Assembly: GCF_017094525.1 (NCBI RefSeq) | Contig: NZ_CP064788.1 | Span: 1,349,030-1,413,029 of the forward strand | Source of the DNA: Halapricum desulfuricans | GTDB lineage: Archaea > Halobacteriota > Halobacteria > Halobacteriales > Haloarculaceae | Reading direction: 5' to 3' | Length of the DNA: 64,000 bases | Shown: in pieces, positions 7,999 through 16,141 of the stretch | Position numbering within the stretch: position 1 is the first letter of the stretch | Layout: every line of letters starts with the position of its first letter | The notes under the pieces: generated by a model | Databases searched by the model: none | Told to the model about the DNA's origin: nothing | The model's input: only the letters and a program-made list of their open reading frames with translations | Made by a program: the position numbers and the translations under genes

Positions 7999-9071
7999 TG
8001 TCATCGGACAAATCTATCACAATGAGTGACGAAGAACCGATCCTGTCGGTGGACAACCTTCAGACCGTGTTTTACACCGACAGAGAGACGATACGAGCCG
8101 TCGATTCGATTAGTTTCGACGTCAGGCTGGGCGAGACAGTCGGCATCGTCGGCGAGTCAGGTTCCGGAAAGAGCGTCACTGCACGCTCGATCATGGGTTT
8201 GATCGACGCTCCCGGACGAATCGAACCGGAATCCTCGATCACGTTTGATGGACAGGAGCTCACCGATCTCTCGGAGGCGCAGTATCAATCGATCCGTGGC
8301 AGCGGTATCGGGATGGTCTTCCAGGACCCACAGCAGTCGTTGAATCCGGTCTACACAATCGGAAATCAGATCCGCGAGTCACTGCGGATCAACCGCGACA
8401 TCACGGGGAAAGAGGCGATCGAAGAAGCGACGAACTTGCTCGAATCAGTCGGTATACCGGACGCAAAGCGCCGACTCGACGAGTATCCACACCAGTTCTC
8501 CGGAGGAATGCGCCAGCGAGCAGTCATTGCGATGATGCTGGCTTGCGATCCCGATTTCCTGATCTGTGACGAACCGACGACCGCACTGGACGTGACGATC
8601 CAGGCCCAGATCCTCGATCTCCTCAAAGAACTTCAGGAAGAGCGAAACCTGTCAATCCTATTTATCACCCACGACATGGGTGTCATAGCGGATGTCGCCG
8701 ACCGCGTCAATGTCATGTACGCTGGACAGATAGTCGAACAGGCACCGGTCGAAGAGCTGTTCGAGAACCCGAGACACCCCTATACCAGAGCACTCATCGA
8801 CTCGATTCCGGGCGAACACTCTCGGAAAGAGGGGCTCCAGACGATCGAGGGCAGTGTGCCGACCCCGAACGAACCGGCGGATTACTGTCGGTTCGCACCC
8901 CGCTGCCCGAAAGCGTTCGGTGCCTGTGATAAAGTCCCGCCACAGCACGTGTCCGTGAGCGACGAAATCGACCATACAGCGGCGTGCCTGTTGTACCCGG
9001 AGGGCGAACCGGAATCGAGTCGAATCGAGACACATCTGGCGAAAGGCGACGGAACGGAGGACGATACATGA
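7995..9071 (+). CDS. dppD: Peptide ABC transporter ATP-binding protein, DppD type
   Basis: A 358-residue ATPase. Walker A is 'GESGSGKS', Q-loop 'MVFQDPQQSLNP', ABC signature 'FSGGMRQR', Walker B 'FLICDEPTTALD' and H-loop 'ITHDMGV'. The C-terminal oligopeptide-transporter domain has the 'CRFAPRCPKAFGAC' cysteine motif. It powers import together with the paralogue encoded next. Start and stop overlap both neighbours by 4 bases, so dppB-C-D-F are translated as one operon. Confidence 0.95.
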   Translation: MMSSDKSITMSDEEPILSVDNLQTVFYTDRETIRAVDSISFDVRLGETVGIVGESGSGKSVTARSIMGLIDAPGRIEPESSITFDGQELTDLSEAQYQSIRGSGIGMVFQDPQQSLNPVYTIGNQIRESLRINRDITGKEAIEEATNLLESVGIPDAKRRLDEYPHQFSGGMRQRAVIAMMLACDPDFLICDEPTTALDVTIQAQILDLLKELQEERNLSILFITHDMGVIADVADRVNVMYAGQIVEQAPVEELFENPRHPYTRALIDSIPGEHSRKEGLQTIEGSVPTPNEPADYCRFAPRCPKAFGACDKVPPQHVSVSDEIDHTAACLLYPEGEPESSRIETHLAKGDGTEDDT

Positions 9072-10402
9072 GCGAAACGATCGGAGAGTCAAAATCAACC
9101 GTTCGGGACGATACCCTGATCGAAGTGAGCGGTCTAAGAAAGCACTACGGCGGTGACGGGATCTTCGCAGGGCCGCCAGTGAAAGCTGTCGACGGTGTCG
9201 ACTTCACGATCGAGCGTGGCGAAACGCTCGGGTTGGTCGGCGAATCAGGCTGTGGCAAGAGCACGCTCGGCCGGACGTTATTGCGACTCGAAACGCCCAC
9301 CGAAGGCTCGATCTTGTTCGACGGGACGGACATTACGACACTGTCCGGATCGGACCTGAAAGAGTGGCGGCGAAACGCCCAGATGGTGTTTCAGGACCCC
9401 GAATCGAGTCTCAACGACCGGATGACTGTCGGCGAGATTATTCGTGAGCCGCTCGACGCTCACGATTGGAAGGGCAAGCAAGACCGCCGCGAGCGTGTGC
9501 TCGATCTGCTGGACGCGGTTGGCTTGAGCGACGAACACTACTTCCGATATCCACACCAGTTTTCCGGCGGTCAGCGCCAGCGAGTCGGGATCGCGCGAGC
9601 ACTGGCTCTCGAACCGGAGTTTCTGGTTCTGGACGAACCCGTCTCGGCACTGGACGTGAGTGTACAGGCCAAGATTATTAGTTTGCTCGAAGACTTGCAG
9701 GAAGAGTTCGACCTCACATACCTGTTTATCGCGCACGACCTGTCTGTTGTCCGTCATATTTGTGATCGAGTCGCGGTGATGTATCTCGGAAAGATTATGG
9801 AACTGGGCGAAACCGAGGACCTGTTTCAGAATCCTTCGAATCCGTACACGAAGTCGCTCATATCGGCCATTCCCAGGCCGGACCCGACGGACGCGACGCG
9901 GCGGATAACGCTTCCGGGGACGCCACCGAGCCCACGTGACGCGCCCGCTGGCTGTCCGTTCGCGACGCGCTGTCCCGCGAAAATACGCCCCGAATCGCAT
10001 ACCGACCTTGATGAGGACGTTTGGGACCGGATCGAACAGTTCCGTGAAATCATCCGAGAGCGGTCCCGAATGGATCTCAGTACGGCAGACATTGCGAAGC
10101 GAGGACTCGGCCGGTTCTCCCGGTTCGACGATATCAACGAGACGGCTTCGGACCTGTTCGGAGACATCGATGTCCCTGCAGATATCGCGGAGCATATCGA
10201 CGTAGCGGTCGAATACGTCGAAGACGGGTATCCGAGTAAGGCCAGAGAGTACCTGTACGAGGAGTTCAGCAGTGTCTGCGACCGCGAAAAACCGGAAAAT
10301 CACGTCGTTTCGGAGTCGGATCGGTACAGTTACTGCCATCGCCACACGAACGAGTACGAAGATGTCGATACGGTCCTCTCCCGCCGTACAAGTGACGAGT
10401 GA
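9068..10402 (+). CDS. dppF: Peptide ABC transporter ATP-binding protein, DppF type, with C-terminal extension
   Basis: A 444-residue ATPase starting [12 protein letters not shown] at 9068, where it overlaps dppD by 4 bases. It shows Walker A 'GESGCGKS', signature 'FSGGQRQR', Walker B '[12 protein letters not shown]', and the oligo_HPY motif '[12 protein letters not shown]'. After the standard domain an extra segment of about 110 residues follows ('[22 protein letters not shown]', here quoted across its length, then an acidic helical region), typical of haloarchaeal members and of unknown role. It forms the ATPase pair with DppD. Confidence 0.94.
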   Translation: MSETIGESKSTVRDDTLIEVSGLRKHYGGDGIFAGPPVKAVDGVDFTIERGETLGLVGESGCGKSTLGRTLLRLETPTEGSILFDGTDITTLSGSDLKEWRRNAQMVFQDPESSLNDRMTVGEIIREPLDAHDWKGKQDRRERVLDLLDAVGLSDEHYFRYPHQFSGGQRQRVGIARALALEPEFLVLDEPVSALDVSVQAKIISLLEDLQEEFDLTYLFIAHDLSVVRHICDRVAVMYLGKIMELGETEDLFQNPSNPYTKSLISAIPRPDPTDATRRITLPGTPPSPRDAPAGCPFATRCPAKIRPESHTDLDEDVWDRIEQFREIIRERSRMDLSTADIAKRGLGRFSRFDDINETASDLFGDIDVPADIAEHIDVAVEYVEDGYPSKAREYLYEEFSSVCDREKPENHVVSESDRYSYCHRHTNEYEDVDTVLSRRTSDE

Positions 10403-10784
10403 AATATACCGTTCTATCGAGTTCGCGTTTTGGGTCGGCACCGTCTCGGTGATGATCGTTGGCGTGAGCGCGGTAGGAGCCGTGCTCTTCGGAAGCGGGC
10501 TGCTGACGCTGAAATATATCCTTTTCGTCGTCGGCTTCGTCCTCTTCGGGATCGGAAGCTTCGGAATACAGCCCAAATCGCCCCGGAAACGGAAGAAACG
10601 GATCACTGTCGATTCCGACGATCCACTCGCGTTCGAAGAGCGGATTCAACAGTTACCACCACTCGATGACAATCCTGTCCCGCACCCTGACCGGATCAGC
10701 CGGAACATAAAGGTATTCGTGACCAGCCTGGTCGTACTCGGAGTGTCACTGATATTGGAATACGCACTCGGCGTCTCGGTGTGA
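10362..10784 (+). CDS. Small membrane protein encoded at the end of the dpp operon
   Basis: A 140-residue protein with two adjacent hydrophobic segments near the N-terminus ('FAFWVGTVSVMIVGVSAVGA', 'YILFVVGFVLFGIGSFGI'), a basic and acidic cytoplasmic loop ('KSPRKRKKRITVDSDD') and a C-terminal segment ('IKVFVTSLVVLGVSLILEYAL'). I prefer the ATG at 10362, which overlaps dppF by 41 bases; an earlier in-frame ATG exists at 10272. Position suggests cotranscription with the transporter, but no function is known. Confidence 0.7.
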   Translation: MSIRSSPAVQVTSEIYRSIEFAFWVGTVSVMIVGVSAVGAVLFGSGLLTLKYILFVVGFVLFGIGSFGIQPKSPRKRKKRITVDSDDPLAFEERIQQLPPLDDNPVPHPDRISRNIKVFVTSLVVLGVSLILEYALGVSV

Positions 10785-10947
10785 GACACGACAGTACGCT
10801 TTCTACTCTCGGATATCAGTTCGAGACGATATTCGGCACACCGTCGTGTCGAATCCGTTCGAAAGCGTATAGTTGGCAGTACCAGTCGGTGTCGACACGC
10901 ACACGTATCCGGATACCATTTATTTGTCCGCAGCGAGAGATACAGAT

Positions 10948-11493
10948 ATGGTTCGAACAGGTCCGGACGGAGCGGGTCCCGACACGAGTGAGCATCTGGC
11001 GCAGGCGAGCGACGAAGCACAGAGCGGCTGGGAACAGACGGTCGAAGACATGCGGCGAATGGCAGCTGACCGAGCGGATACCGGGTACGAAACAGTAACC
11101 ATCGCTGCGGGGGATACAACCCCGAAGCCGCCGTCGTCCGGGGATACCGACGAGTGGGGGCTCTCGTATGTAGTTCCGAGCAATTTTGCGGACGATTTTC
11201 TGGACGCATACGAACAGGCAACGTTCGAGGAAACCGGAGTTTACCAGGCCGAATCAATGGGATTCGCGTTCGTGGTCACTGAGTGTCTCGACCACGACGC
11301 GAACATCGCGCTGTTCATCGCGGGAACGTACCAGCTCCAGTTCGCGGCACCGCTAGTTAGAACTGCTATGGATCGCGACCAGATGTACACGCACGTACAG
11401 AAGATCGACGGAACGCACTTGGGGACGATTGAGCATGACGACCCGTCAGCTTTTTTTCCGGATCCGGAACGGATCTACGCCTACGAGATGTAG
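10948..11493 (+). CDS. Haloarchaeal protein of unknown function
   Basis: A 181-residue soluble acidic protein starting MVRTGPDGAGPDTSEHLAQA. It includes 'GWEQTVEDMRRMAADRADTGYETVTIAAGDT' read across two blocks, 'WGLSYVVPSN', and a beta-rich C-terminal half ('NIALFIAGTYQLQFAAPLV', 'YTHVQKIDGTHLGTIEHDDP'). The pattern is common in haloarchaea as an uncharacterised domain family. A TATA-like TTTATTTG lies about 28 bases upstream of the chosen ATG. It stands alone between the dpp operon and tRNA-Leu. Confidence 0.7.
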   Translation: MVRTGPDGAGPDTSEHLAQASDEAQSGWEQTVEDMRRMAADRADTGYETVTIAAGDTTPKPPSSGDTDEWGLSYVVPSNFADDFLDAYEQATFEETGVYQAESMGFAFVVTECLDHDANIALFIAGTYQLQFAAPLVRTAMDRDQMYTHVQKIDGTHLGTIEHDDPSAFFPDPERIYAYEM

Positions 11494-11560
11494 GGCCACA
11501 CCTGCGATTCCGTCTCCGATCCGAAACCGCTTTTCGGCTCCCACTCCGAGTTGCGGACGC

Positions 11561-11645
11561 GCGAGGGTGGCTGAGCCTGGCCAAAGGCGGCGGGCTTAAG
11601 ACCCGCTCCCACAGGGGTCCAGGGGTTCGAATCCCCTCCCTCGCA
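11561..11645 (+). tRNA. tRNA-Leu (anticodon TAA)
   Basis: An 85-base class II tRNA. Acceptor arms GCGAGGG and CCCTCGC pair perfectly. The anticodon arm reads GCGGG-CTTAAGA-CCCGC, giving anticodon TAA. A long variable arm follows and the T-arm is GGGGTTCGAATCCCC. Discriminator A is at 11645; CCA is not encoded. Its 3' end is partly duplicated 114 bases downstream. Confidence 0.96.
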
Positions 11646-11737
11646 TGAGTGTGCGGCACAACATCGCGCCGCACCGAATCGTCTGGTGGATTCGAAGCCT
11701 ACCAGTCGCGCGCAGCGAAGCGAGCACGTCTGGGTTC

Positions 11738-11760
11738 GGTTCGAATCCCCTCCCTCGCAT
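11738..11760 (+). repeat. Direct repeat of the tRNA-Leu 3' end (possible att scar)
   Basis: Twenty-three bases (11738-11760, starting GGTTCGAATCCCC) are identical to 11624-11646, the T-arm and acceptor end of the tRNA-Leu gene. The DNA between the copies contains low-complexity 'AGCGAAGCGAGC' words and no gene. A tRNA 3' end repeated downstream is the usual scar of integrase-mediated insertion. Here only about 90 bases separate the copies, so any element has gone. Confidence 0.6.
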
Positions 11761-11852
11761 AGCGAGGCCGACCGAAGGGAGGCCTCGAGGAAGCGAACGG
11801 CGAGCGAAGCGAGCCGTGAGCCCCAAATGCAGCAGTGGGATTCGAACGAGTC

Positions 11853-12026
11853 TCACTCCGACTGTCCGTGCGGGCCGGGCGGTCCTTCGAACCCGGTCTC
11901 CATCATCTCGCACTCGCCGTTCTGGTTGATGAGGATCCGTCCCTGATAGCCACACGAACCGCTGTTGTTGTACCTGCAGCGCGTGCACCGACACTCGAGA
12001 TCCTTTCCTGAGCCTGGGAATGACAT
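11853..12026 (-). CDS. 57-residue cysteine-rich protein, DUF1540-like
   Basis: A short ORF begins at the ATG at 12026 and encodes MSFPGSGKDLECRCTRCRYN, then 'NSGSCGYQGRILINQNGECEM', ending GPHGQSE. Four cysteines early on (CxCxxC...C) plus a later one resemble the DUF1540 pattern (C..C.YN...C....I.I). It may bind zinc. Its codon use is ordinary for the genome, and the conserved-looking 'RILINQNGEC' argues against chance. It is too short for most gene finders. Confidence 0.6.
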   Translation of the reverse strand: MSFPGSGKDLECRCTRCRYNNSGSCGYQGRILINQNGECEMMETGFEGPPGPHGQSE

Positions 12027-12127
12027 ACAGGCTATTACGCACCAGAGCCCTTGGGAGTATGGGTCAGTGACGTGGTTCAGGACGATCGAACGACGGTATT
12101 ATCGGCCACCGCGTCTCCTGTCGGCGT

Positions 12128-12646
12128 ATAGAACAGCTATACACCGACAATCCGGAACTCTACGACGCGATCCAGTCGGAGTGGGACTACGACCGGGACT
12201 GCGCGTTCGTCCGCGATCTGCTCGATGGCCGAGACCCTGAAGATCTGCGGTTGCTGGAGATCGGGTGTGGAACCGGCGAACACACCCGCCGGTTCGCCGC
12301 GGACGGCTACGACGTGACCGCCATGGACCCGAACGAGGGGATGCTCTCCCGTGCCAAGGAGAAAATCGATGTCGACTATCACGCCGCCGGCGTTCCGGGA
12401 ATCCCGGTCGATTCGGAGTTCGACGTCGTCGTCGCGATCGACGTTGGCGAAGCGGACGACAGTCGATACGCCCGGATCGTGCAGATGAACCCCGACGGCC
12501 ACGTCTGCGTCGACATGCGGCCAATAACGCCGTTCAACGATCTGGATATCGCGCTGGCGCTGGCCGAACACGGACTCGACATCGAACCGGTCGACGGTTA
12601 CGGCCCGGATGACGATCGAACTGTCTTCGTTTGCACGCCGCGCTGA
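12128..12646 (+). pseudogene. Class I SAM-dependent methyltransferase lacking a normal start codon
   Basis: The frame reads IEQLYTDNPELYDAIQSEWD, then SAM-binding motif I 'LLEIGCGTGEHTRRFA', motif II 'YDVTAMDPNEGML', and 'FDVVVAIDVGEADD', ending in 'TVFVCTPR'. Homologues normally begin just before 'IEQLYTDNPELYD'. In that region the frame has no ATG, GTG or TTG; an ATA sits at 12128 and the nearest in-frame stop is at 12068. The first legal start, TTG at 12251, would remove half of motif I. The middle of the protein is also short. Either an unusual start is used or the gene is dead. Confidence 0.55.
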
Positions 12647-12661
12647 TACGGGCACGCTCGC

Positions 12662-12835
12662 CTAGAATCGATACGTATCCGCGTCGTCCCGATCCCCTCC
12701 GATCTCCGAACCACACTCGGTGCAGACTCCCAGTTCGGCGTCATAGTGACGGTCACAGACCAGCCGCCCACACCGGTCACAGACGTGGTCAACGTCCGGC
12801 TGTCCACAGACGTCACAGAGTCCCGAGACGCTCAT
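12662..12835 (-). CDS. Small zinc-finger protein with four cysteine pairs
   Basis: A 57-residue protein starting MSVSGLCDVCGQPDVDHVCD. Cysteine pairs occur as CDVC, CDRC, 'LVCDRHYD' and CTEC, enough for two zinc sites in a B-box/treble-clef style arrangement. It ends in an acidic tail DRDDADTYRF. Small proteins of this sort are abundant in haloarchaea and mostly uncharacterised. An in-frame ATG 15 bases upstream is also possible. Confidence 0.7.
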   Translation of the reverse strand: MSVSGLCDVCGQPDVDHVCDRCGRLVCDRHYDAELGVCTECGSEIGGDRDDADTYRF

Positions 12836-12967
12836 GTCTGACGATAGCACGCACGAACGCTTGACACTGGTGGTAGCACGGCTGCCACGTCTCCGGTGCG
12901 ACCCAGAAGTCCCGACACGCTCTGCCGCTGCCGGGACGTTTAGGCGTCGCCTGTCCGAAGGCAGTCC

Positions 12968-13531
12968 GTGTACGAATCACGCCTGCTGGTCGGGCTCGCC
13001 GCGGCGTTCGGCGGGATGGCGCTTTTGCTCGCGCTCCTCGGCGTCGTCTACAACCCGATCGTGCTCGCGGTCGCGGCAGTGTTCGGTGCCGTGGCCTACC
13101 TCCTGTGGATCCACGGCACGGGCCGGCTCGCGGGCCGTCTCTACGCGCGCGTCCAGCGGCAAGCCGAGCGAAACGCGAGATGCCGGGGCGATCGCGACGC
13201 CCGCCGCGGGCGGGCAGAGGGGCAACGAGATCGCGGCGGGTTCGGGGCCGGTCCTCGCGGGGACTGGCGACCACCCGGTTCCGGGAGTCGGAGACACCGG
13301 CGCGCCGACCAGCGCAGCGGTGGTACGCAAAAGCGACCGCCCGGGCAAACCGACAGTCCGAGCGTCGCGGAGGCCGCCCGCAGACTCGGTGTCGATCCTG
13401 AGGCCGACCAGGAGACGATCAAACGGGCCTACCGGGAGAGAGTGAAAGCAGTGCATCCAGACACCGACGGCGGCGACGAAGAGCGGTTCAAGCGCGTCGC
13501 GGCCGCCTACGAGCGGCTCAAAGACGAGTGA
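12968..13531 (+). CDS. Membrane-anchored J-domain protein
   Basis: A 187-residue protein read from a GTG at 12968. Two hydrophobic segments (about residues 5-28 and 30-47) are followed by a basic, Gly/Arg-rich linker and a C-terminal J domain: 'SVAEAARRLGVDPEADQETI', the diagnostic 'HPD' in 'VKAVHPDTDGGDEERFKRV', then 'AAYERLKDE'. J domains stimulate the ATPase of DnaK/Hsp70, so this probably recruits the chaperone to the membrane. The layout is common in haloarchaea. Confidence 0.85.
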   Translation: MYESRLLVGLAAAFGGMALLLALLGVVYNPIVLAVAAVFGAVAYLLWIHGTGRLAGRLYARVQRQAERNARCRGDRDARRGRAEGQRDRGGFGAGPRGDWRPPGSGSRRHRRADQRSGGTQKRPPGQTDSPSVAEAARRLGVDPEADQETIKRAYRERVKAVHPDTDGGDEERFKRVAAAYERLKDE

Positions 13532-13600
13532 CACGCGACAAGGAACGACAGGGAACCGACCAACACAAGTCGGATATATCGAACGCTCTCACGGACAGAT

Positions 13601-14281
13601 ATGACTGACGCGCCGCCGCTCACAATCGACGTCGACGGAACGCTGACCGACGGTCAGGGAGCGATCGATCACCGGACCCTGCCGGCACTGCGGGAGTGGC
13701 CCGCCCCGGTCGTGATTGCGACGGGCAAGTCGATGCCGTACCCGATCGCACTCTGTCACTTCGTCGGAATCGAGGGGCGGGTGGTCGCCGAGAACGGCGG
13801 GGTCGTCGCTGTCGCCGACACCGACACGCTCCAGTTCCAAGGGGACCGCGAAGCCGCACTGGCCGTCACCGATGCCTACGTCGAGGCCGGATACAGCCTC
13901 GGGTGGAGCGAGGTCGACTTCGTCAACCGGTGGCGTGAGACCGAGATCGCAGTCGCCCGCGAGCAACCGCTCGAACCACTGGAATCGATCGCCGCCGACC
14001 ACGGACTGGAGGTCGTCGACACCGGCTACGCCTATCACGTGAAGTCCCCGGACGTGAGCAAGGGGAAGGGGCTCGAGGTTGTCGCCGGGGAACTCGGGCT
14101 CGACCCGGCGGCGTTTCTGGCGATCGGCGACTCGGAGAACGACGTCTCGACGTTCGAGGTCGCTGGCGAGGCCGTCGCAGTCGCGAACGCCGACGACGCC
14201 GCGCTCGCGGCGGCCGATCGAGTCACTGAGGCGGCATACGCCGACGGGTTCTTCGAGGCGATCGGTCTCGATCCGGCCTGA
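13601..14281 (+). CDS. pgp: Phosphoglycolate phosphatase, archaeal HAD-IIB type
   Basis: A 226-residue HAD hydrolase. Motif I is 'IDVDGTLTD' (nucleophile Asp), motif II 'IATGKS', motif III Lys in 'DVSKGKGLEVVAGELG' and motif IV 'IGDSENDVSTFEVAG'. Length and the cap between motifs II and III match archaeal phosphoglycolate phosphatases, which dephosphorylate 2-phosphoglycolate using Mg2+. The start is supported by 'MTDAPPLTIDVDGTLT'. An 81-bp palindromic element lies 75 bases downstream. Confidence 0.88.
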   Translation: MTDAPPLTIDVDGTLTDGQGAIDHRTLPALREWPAPVVIATGKSMPYPIALCHFVGIEGRVVAENGGVVAVADTDTLQFQGDREAALAVTDAYVEAGYSLGWSEVDFVNRWRETEIAVAREQPLEPLESIAADHGLEVVDTGYAYHVKSPDVSKGKGLEVVAGELGLDPAAFLAIGDSENDVSTFEVAGEAVAVANADDAALAAADRVTEAAYADGFFEAIGLDPA

Positions 14282-14356
14282 TGGTGGTCGGCTTTCGCCA
14301 CCGCTCTGCTGTGATACCGTACTGTTCTGCGGTCGGTGCGGACGGGATGTACTGTA

Positions 14357-14437
14357 ATACGGTCGGTTGTAAGTCTGTTCCAGATCGATCGCATCCGTTA
14401 TGCGATCGTACCGGTAAATCGTTACAACCGACCGTAT
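14357..14437. repeat. Palindromic element, copy A1 (81 bp)
   Basis: Ends are a perfect 16-bp inverted repeat, ATACGGTCGGTTGTAA at the left and its reverse complement at the right. The middle has a second, smaller inverted repeat around GATCGCA...TGCGATC. Copy A2 at 18601-18681 differs at only three positions. It lies between the convergent end of pgp and the promoter of the GTPase gene (TATA near 14507). Confidence 0.9.
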
Positions 14438-14536
14438 AAATCGTTCCACGCATCTGGCCCCGAGATATAGCGATACAGACCTGTACTGTGGCGTATGCGG
14501 GGAAGGCTTATAATAGCGCCGCGATTACCCACGCCC

Positions 14537-16141
14537 ATGAGCCCGGACCGGGCCCCCCTCGAACGCGCGCTCGAACGCGGCGAGCAGGAAGGGGGCAGCG
14601 TCGAGTTCAAGGAGCGACTCAGCGAGGACCTCCACGCGACGGAGGGGCGATTCGAGAGCCTGGCGGCGCAGCTGCGCCACCGCGTGCTGAGCGGTGACGG
14701 CGAGGCGACCTACGTCGTCGGCGTCACTGACGACGGCGGCCTCGCCGGTATCGAACCCGAGACGTTCTCCGAGTCGATGGACGTCCTCTCGCTTCTGGCC
14801 GACGAGGCCGGCGCACACATCGCGGACGTCCAGACATGGAGCGTCGAGCGCGGCGGCATCGTCGGCGTCGCCACGATCCGGGAGGGGACGCGACTGGCCG
14901 ACGACGAGCACATCGTCGTCGGGACCGCGGGCCACGTCGACCACGGCAAGTCCACATTGGTCGGATCGCTTGTGACCGGCCAGGCCGACGACGGGCAGGG
15001 CAGTACCCGGTCGTATCTCGACGTTCGTCCCCACGAGATCGAGCGGGGCCTCTCGGCGGACCTCTCCTATGGCGTCTACGGCTTCGACGAGGACGGGCCG
15101 GTCCGGATGGACAACCCCGACCGCAAGTCGGATCGAGCGCGCGTGGTCGAGGAGGCCGATCGACTCGTCTCGTTCGTCGACACCGTCGGCCACGAGCCGT
15201 GGCTGCGAACGACCATCCGCGGGATCGTCGGCCAGAAGCTCGACTACGGCCTGCTGACGGTCGCGGCCGACGACGGCCCCACGCGGACGACCCGTGAGCA
15301 TCTCGGCATCCTGCTGGCGACCGAACTCCCGACGATGGTCGCGATTACTAAGGTCGATCTCGTCGACGACGACCGCGTCGCCGAGGTCGAACGCGAGGTC
15401 GAGCGACTGCTCCGGGACGCCGAGAAGACGCCGCTGCCGGTCGCCCGCCACGGGGTCGATGCAGCGGTCGAAGAGATCTCCGAGACGGTCGTTCCGGTCC
15501 TGCGGACCTCGGCCGTCGACGGCACCGGGCTGGAGACGCTCGACGAGGTGTTCGAGCGCCTCCCGAAGACCGAGACCGCCGCTGACGGCGACTTCGAGAT
15601 GTACATCGACCGAACCTACAAGGTCAGCGGCGTCGGCGCGGTCGCCTCGGGGACGATCCGTTCAGGTCGTGTCGAAGCCGGCGACGAGCTCCTGCTGGGA
15701 CCGATGGCCGACGGCACTTTTCGGGAAGTCGAGGTCCGCTCGATCGAGATGCATTACCACCGCGTCGACGAGGCCGAGGCCGGCCGTATCGTCGGGATCG
15801 CGCTCAAGGGCGTCCGCGAGGCCGACGTCGAGCGCGGGATGGTCCTGTTGCCCCGCGAGGCCGATCCGACGCCGGTTCGGGAGTTCGAGGCCGAAGTGAT
15901 GGTCCTGAATCACCCGACGCGGATCGGCGACGGCTACGAGCCGGTCGTCCACCTCGAGACCGTCAGCGAGGCGGCCGCGTTCTACCCCGAGGGCGGGCAG
16001 CTGCTACCCGGCGACACCGGCCGCGCGCGGGTTCGGTTCAAGTTCCGACCGTACTGCGTCGAGGAAGGACAGCGGTTCGTCTTCCGAGAGGGGCGTTCGA
16101 AAGGCGTCGGAACGGTCACGGACATCACTGGCCCGGAGTAG
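14537..16141 (+). CDS. Translational GTPase, GTPBP1-like
   Basis: A 534-residue EF-Tu-superfamily GTPase. An N-terminal domain of about 125 residues is followed by the G domain: 'GTAGHVDHGKST' (G1, residues about 128-139), 'DTVGHEPWL' (G3) and 'ITKVDLVDDD' (G4). Two beta-barrel domains follow ('YKVSGVGAVASGTIRSG', 'FKFRPYCVEEGQRFVFREG'). This is the layout of archaeal/eukaryotic GTPBP1/GTPBP2, which act in translation or mRNA decay. The ATG at 14537 follows a TATA box (GCTTATAATAGC) by about 25 bases. Its end overlaps the convergent next gene by 17 bases. Confidence 0.88.
   Translation: MSPDRAPLERALERGEQEGGSVEFKERLSEDLHATEGRFESLAAQLRHRVLSGDGEATYVVGVTDDGGLAGIEPETFSESMDVLSLLADEAGAHIADVQTWSVERGGIVGVATIREGTRLADDEHIVVGTAGHVDHGKSTLVGSLVTGQADDGQGSTRSYLDVRPHEIERGLSADLSYGVYGFDEDGPVRMDNPDRKSDRARVVEEADRLVSFVDTVGHEPWLRTTIRGIVGQKLDYGLLTVAADDGPTRTTREHLGILLATELPTMVAITKVDLVDDDRVAEVEREVERLLRDAEKTPLPVARHGVDAAVEEISETVVPVLRTSAVDGTGLETLDEVFERLPKTETAADGDFEMYIDRTYKVSGVGAVASGTIRSGRVEAGDELLLGPMADGTFREVEVRSIEMHYHRVDEAEAGRIVGIALKGVREADVERGMVLLPREADPTPVREFEAEVMVLNHPTRIGDGYEPVVHLETVSEAAAFYPEGGQLLPGDTGRARVRFKFRPYCVEEGQRFVFREGRSKGVGTVTDITGPE

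Noticed and set aside
11821-11855. Possible tRNA on the minus strand around GTGGGATTCGAACG
   Set aside because: Only a T-arm-like word is present; no other arm can be drawn.
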